The notes under the pieces were generated by a model, which was given only the letters and a program-made list of their open reading frames with translations, ran no database searches and had not been told where the DNA came from. From Candidatus Glassiibacteriota bacterium (lineage in GTDB: Bacteria; Gemmatimonadota; Glassbacteria; GWA2-58-10), in NCBI GenBank assembly GCA_016934095.1, contig JAFGTO010000273.1, positions 1 to 9,736 on the forward strand: a DNA stretch of 9,736 nt. The letters run 5' to 3'. Position 1 is the stretch's first letter, and the number at the start of each line of letters is the position of its first letter. Of the stretch, positions 5,963 to 9,736 are shown piece by piece. The translations under genes were made by a program, and so were the position numbers.

Positions 5963-6853
5963 CTATTTCCCGACAGCGGTGACATTTTTACGAAAGTCTA
6001 GCCAGGTGTCGAGCAGCCCGAAAAACATATGGATCAGGCACAGAGGCGGGAAACAGATTGCGACAACCAGCAGTCTCAGCAGCAGTCCGCCGCCCTGCAG
6101 TGCGATAAAATGGAACATAACCGCCACGCCGCGCAACAGGTAGAGCACTCCCATCACGTAAAGCGTGTTAATTCCCACCCGGCCTATCCAGCCCTGACGG
6201 GAAACCAGCAGCAGTACCAGCGCCAGGATCAAAAGCCAGACCCAGTTGTCCTCGAACCGGTAGTAGCGGAACTGCCGGCAGCCGAGGTACAGCGGGAGGT
6301 CGAATTCGCCGAAGTGCCGGAAGACCAGGATAGCCCCGAAGATCGAGGCGGTCATCATCAGGATGAACTGGCCGGGAAGCAGCCAGATCATCATGTTGGT
6401 GCTGGCCCGGAGGTTCTCCAGGGTTTCCGGGTCAAGTTTCTTGTTGCGCCCCATCGTTTCCAGCATGAAACTCCGGATGTCGTTTTCGAGCCCCTGCCAG
6501 AGTTCCGGGCCGGCCACCAGCAGCACGGCGGCAATCAAGCCGGCGGAGACCATGCAGGAAAACAGGGCGATGGAGGTAACCGAGGAGAACAGGTTTCTTC
6601 GCAAAAGCCATACGCAGACACCCGAAGCGACCAGGGCGAAGATGCTCTGCAGCAGGTACCAGTTTGCGAAAACCAGGGCCGGCAGAACGAACAGGGCAAG
6701 CCCCGCCTTGCGCAAGACCGGACGGTTGTCGAAGTTGAAAAGCAACAGCCCCAGCACCATGCCGACCGAGACCGCCACAAAGGGTTCAATCATCAGAACT
6801 GCCGCCAGAACCGCCAGGGGCAGCCATCTGGTTCGCAACCTTTCTTTTTCCAT
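5963..6853 (-). CDS. YybS-like DUF2232 polytopic membrane protein
   Basis: 296 residues from ATG 6853; the ribosome site is weak. Around eight hydrophobic segments are visible, starting with LPLAVLAAVLMIEPF (12-26), and include NMMIWLLPGQFILMMTASIF, WVWLLILALVLLLV and LLRLLVVAICFPPLCLIHMF. The closing FFGLLDTWLDFRK is typical of DUF2232/YybS proteins, as is the position between ribosomal protein genes bS18 and bL9. The family is an integral membrane protein of unknown biochemical role, recurrently encoded in this cluster. A polar loop (about 120-155, ENDIRSFMLETMGRNKKLD) separates the first and second halves. Two-hairpin element copy 2 lies upstream (6900-6934). The name is based on topology, signature and synteny, and is fairly sure. 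Confidence 0.85.
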   Translation of the reverse strand: MEKERLRTRWLPLAVLAAVLMIEPFVAVSVGMVLGLLLFNFDNRPVLRKAGLALFVLPALVFANWYLLQSIFALVASGVCVWLLRRNLFSSVTSIALFSCMVSAGLIAAVLLVAGPELWQGLENDIRSFMLETMGRNKKLDPETLENLRASTNMMIWLLPGQFILMMTASIFGAILVFRHFGEFDLPLYLGCRQFRYYRFEDNWVWLLILALVLLLVSRQGWIGRVGINTLYVMGVLYLLRGVAVMFHFIALQGGGLLLRLLVVAICFPPLCLIHMFFGLLDTWLDFRKNVTAVGK

Positions 6854-6899
6854 GGCCTGAACTGACTAGCGGGCAAATATGAATAATAAAAAATACCTT

Positions 6900-6934
6900 G
6901 GGAATCGAAAATTCCCCCAGCCTGTGGCAGGGAG
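6900..6934 (-). repeat. Two-hairpin noncoding element, copy 2 (rpsR-DUF2232 gap)
   Basis: On the minus strand hairpin A pairs CUCCC with GGGGG and GCC with GGC around ACA (6934-6914). Hairpin B is GGGAAT-TTTCG-ATTCCC (6916-6900). Hairpin B is followed by AAGG and then a U-rich stretch (TATTTTTTATTATT), so on its own it could be read as an imperfect intrinsic terminator or attenuator between rpsR and the DUF2232 gene. The rest of the gap 6854-7047 holds no gene or clear promoter. Confidence 0.5.
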
Positions 6935-7047
6935 CCTTCAATCCGCTGATCGCCGGTCGATTAAGATAAACAAGCCCGTACCCGCTACCGTTTTCACCTT
7001 TGCGAGCTCCGCCCGGGGGATGCGGAACACGGTCGCTGCAGGCCGTG

Positions 7048-7308
7048 TCAGCCGCGGTATTCTCCCCCCACGTAGGGCAGCAGCGCCAGAAAGCGGGCCC
7101 GCTTGATTGCCAGCGAAAGCTGACGCTGATGTCTGGCGCAGGCGCCGCTGGTCCTCCGGGGTATAATCTTGCCCCGCTCGGTGATGAACTTGGACAGCAG
7201 CCTCTCGTCCTTGTAATCGATGTTGTTCATCTTGTTTTCGCAAAAGAGACAAGTTCTCCTGCGACTATCATGGCCCAGGCCCAGGCCTCGAAAACCCCTG
7301 GAAACCAT
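7048..7308 (-). CDS. rpsR: Small ribosomal subunit protein bS18
   Basis: 86 residues from ATG 7308 (MVSRGFRG), with AGGAG (7322-7318) at a 9-nt spacing; a TTG six bases earlier is the less likely start. The core IDYKDERLLSKFITERGKI and the closing CARHQRQLSLAIKRARFLA plus LLPY are diagnostic of bS18. Cys20 and Cys23 (CLFC) with Cys57 and His60 (CARH) make this the zinc-binding form. bS18 pairs with bS6 on the platform of the 30S subunit, and the two genes are adjacent here. The gap between them is about 125 nt and holds no ssb. Confidence 0.98.
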   Translation of the reverse strand: MVSRGFRGLGLGHDSRRRTCLFCENKMNNIDYKDERLLSKFITERGKIIPRRTSGACARHQRQLSLAIKRARFLALLPYVGGEYRG

Positions 7309-7433
7309 ATGCAATCACTCCTGACAGGTTAATTGGTAAACGTTGGAAAGAAACGTGCTGAAACACTCCTGCTCCGCCCGCAGTCCGGGGACAGCCCGCG
7401 GGGTGCATTCCCCCCCGCCGCGGTTGTTCCGGC
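7309..7433 (-). other. rpsF-rpsR spacer without ssb
   Basis: 125 nt with the rpsR ribosome site at one end and a GC-rich inverted repeat near the other: CCGCGG at 7396-7401 and at 7418-7423, with a bulge and further G:C pairs inside. No open frame of useful length. Many bacteria carry ssb at this place. Confidence 0.55.
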
Positions 7434-7778
7434 TCAGTCGTCGGACTGCGGTTCTTTTTTATCCTCGGCGGTGTCTTCCTTTTCGACACCGGTCTCGACA
7501 TAGAGCACGGTCAGGCTGCGCAGGACCCGCTCGTCCAGCCTGAAGCGGCGCTCGAGCCGGCCGATTACCGAGGGCTCGGCATCGAAACGCACCACACGGT
7601 AGAGGCCGTTGTCTTTTTTCTTGATCGGATAGGCCAGCTTGCGCTTGCCCCAGTCGATGGTCTCGAGAACCTCGGCGCCCTCGGCTTTGTAAAGCTCGAG
7701 CAACTGGTCGAATTTCTCCTGGGCTTCGGATTCCTCAAGGGTGGGGTCGAGAATGAGCACGCTTTCGTAATTATTCAC
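7434..7778 (-). CDS. rpsF: Small ribosomal subunit protein bS6
   Basis: 114 residues. The start is GTG at 7778, giving MNNYESVLILDPTL, with GGGAG (7790-7786) at a 7-nt spacing. The ferredoxin-like fold is recognisable by NNYESVLILDP (residues 2-12), VLETIDWGKRKLAYPIKKK (about 37-55), YRVVRF and LDERVLRSLTVLY. The tail after about residue 95 is acidic (EKEDTAEDKKEPQSDD), as in many bS6 proteins. bS6 binds bS18 and 16S rRNA in the central domain of the 30S subunit. It is the first gene of the minus-strand ribosomal operon, with its own promoter and structured leader. GTG start and a ribosome site inside a possible stem fit translational control. Confidence 0.97.
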   Translation of the reverse strand: MNNYESVLILDPTLEESEAQEKFDQLLELYKAEGAEVLETIDWGKRKLAYPIKKKDNGLYRVVRFDAEPSVIGRLERRFRLDERVLRSLTVLYVETGVEKEDTAEDKKEPQSDD

Positions 7779-7785
7779 AGGCTTG

Positions 7786-7827
7786 CTCCCTTCGGTCTGA
7801 TGATCCCTGTTTTCCAGGGATAGGGGG
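7786..7827 (-). promoter_or_regulatory. rpsF leader structure resembling the S6:S18-binding autoregulatory RNA
   Basis: On the minus strand stem P2 pairs ATCCCTG (7821-7815) with CAGGGAT (7809-7803) around a 5-nt loop. A shorter stem P1 pairs CCCT (7825-7822) with AGGG (7791-7788), which includes part of the rpsF ribosome site. Between P2 and P1 on the 3' side is an asymmetric loop CATCAGACCGA, with CCG next to P1. Known S6:S18 leader motifs have a hairpin with an asymmetric loop that carries a conserved CCG and represses rpsF translation. The match is by eye. Confidence 0.55.
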
Positions 7828-7867
7828 TTAGAGCTTCTATCTTGGGAAATATGAATGGCTAAAAAAT

Positions 7868-7896
7868 AATTTACTTAAATAATTGTAAAATATCAA
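7868..7896 (-). promoter_or_regulatory. Putative sigma70 promoter of the rpsF operon
   Basis: On the minus strand TTGATA (7896-7891) and TAAATT (7873-7868) are 17 bp apart in an AT-rich stretch that contrasts with its surroundings. The -35 box has one mismatch, and the -10 box is weaker. A transcript from near 7861 would have a leader of about 80 nt holding the S6:S18-like structure. Confidence 0.55.
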
Positions 7897-7961
7897 GTTT
7901 TATGCAATCCCGGCCGGCAGCGGCCAGGCGGGATGGAAAACTATCGGCTCGTTTAACGAAG

Positions 7962-7998
7962 GGACGCCGGGAGTGGGAAGAACCAGCCCCCGGCGTCC
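7962..7998 (-). terminator. Strong hairpin after hppA, possible terminator without U-run
   Basis: A perfect 10-bp stem GGACGCCGGG (7962-7971) / CCCGGCGTCC (7989-7998) around a 17-nt loop, 31 nt beyond the hppA stop. No U-run follows on the minus strand, so it may be a weak terminator, a 3'-end stabiliser, or work with another factor. Confidence 0.5.
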
Positions 7999-8028
7999 GG
8001 TACTTCATAGTACGAAGAGCAGCTTCCG

Positions 8029-9736
<1,708 letters not shown>

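Noticed and set aside
6029..6865. 278-codon open frame on the plus strand opposite the DUF2232 gene
   Set aside because: Extremely Gln/His-rich, as expected from the complement of membrane-helix codons; not a real protein.

Overview
The window is ordinary bacterial chromosome: GC-rich coding DNA, short AT-rich gaps with sigma70-like promoters, and Shine-Dalgarno starts. The anchor is the conserved ribosomal cluster rpsF - rpsR - DUF2232/YybS-like membrane protein - rplI on the minus strand. The mix of a membrane pyrophosphatase, an AGCS Na+/amino-acid symporter and a large ATPase-TPR protein would suit an uncultured bacterium, perhaps of the FCB superphylum. That placement is a low-confidence guess. 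I see no tRNA, rRNA, CRISPR array, insertion sequence or phage gene.

Layout, left to right. Positions 1-460 (+) are the 3' end of an AGCS-family sodium:amino-acid symporter. Its last 47 bp overlap, tail to tail, a minus-strand SAM-dependent methyltransferase (414-1166). Nine bases upstream of that, in the same frame, ends a 948-residue AAA/STAND-like ATPase with a long TPR array (1176-4022, minus). The 483-bp divergent gap 4023-4505 holds a minus-strand promoter for the ATPase-TPR gene, a near-consensus plus-strand promoter (TTGACA-N17-TATAGT) for ssb, and several inverted repeats. ssb (4506-4898) and an unrecognised 66-residue basic protein (4986-5186) form a small plus-strand unit closed by a strong bidirectional intrinsic terminator at about 5194-5223. 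That terminator also ends the opposing ribosomal operon. On the minus strand follow rplI (5285-5728), the DUF2232 membrane protein (5963-6853), rpsR (7048-7308) and rpsF (7434-7778). The rpsF leader can fold into a structure resembling the known S6:S18 autoregulatory RNA. From 8029 to the window end (minus) is most of a membrane-bound K+-dependent pyrophosphatase, cut at its N-terminus.

How the parts relate: in many bacteria ssb lies between rpsF and rpsR. Here that gap is empty, and ssb sits about 2.5 kb away beyond rplI, inverted and with its own promoter. The pyrophosphatase has residues typical of K+-dependent, possibly Na+-pumping enzymes, and would be the type of pump that supplies a Na+ gradient to symporters such as the AGCS protein.

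The least ordinary items are: (1) a two-hairpin noncoding element present twice, upstream of two minus-strand genes, with paired sequence changes; (2) the ATPase-TPR/methyltransferase pair with an odd translational junction; (3) an SSB without the usual acidic C-terminal tip, followed by an unknown small basic protein. I did not find a clearly new defence or mobile system.
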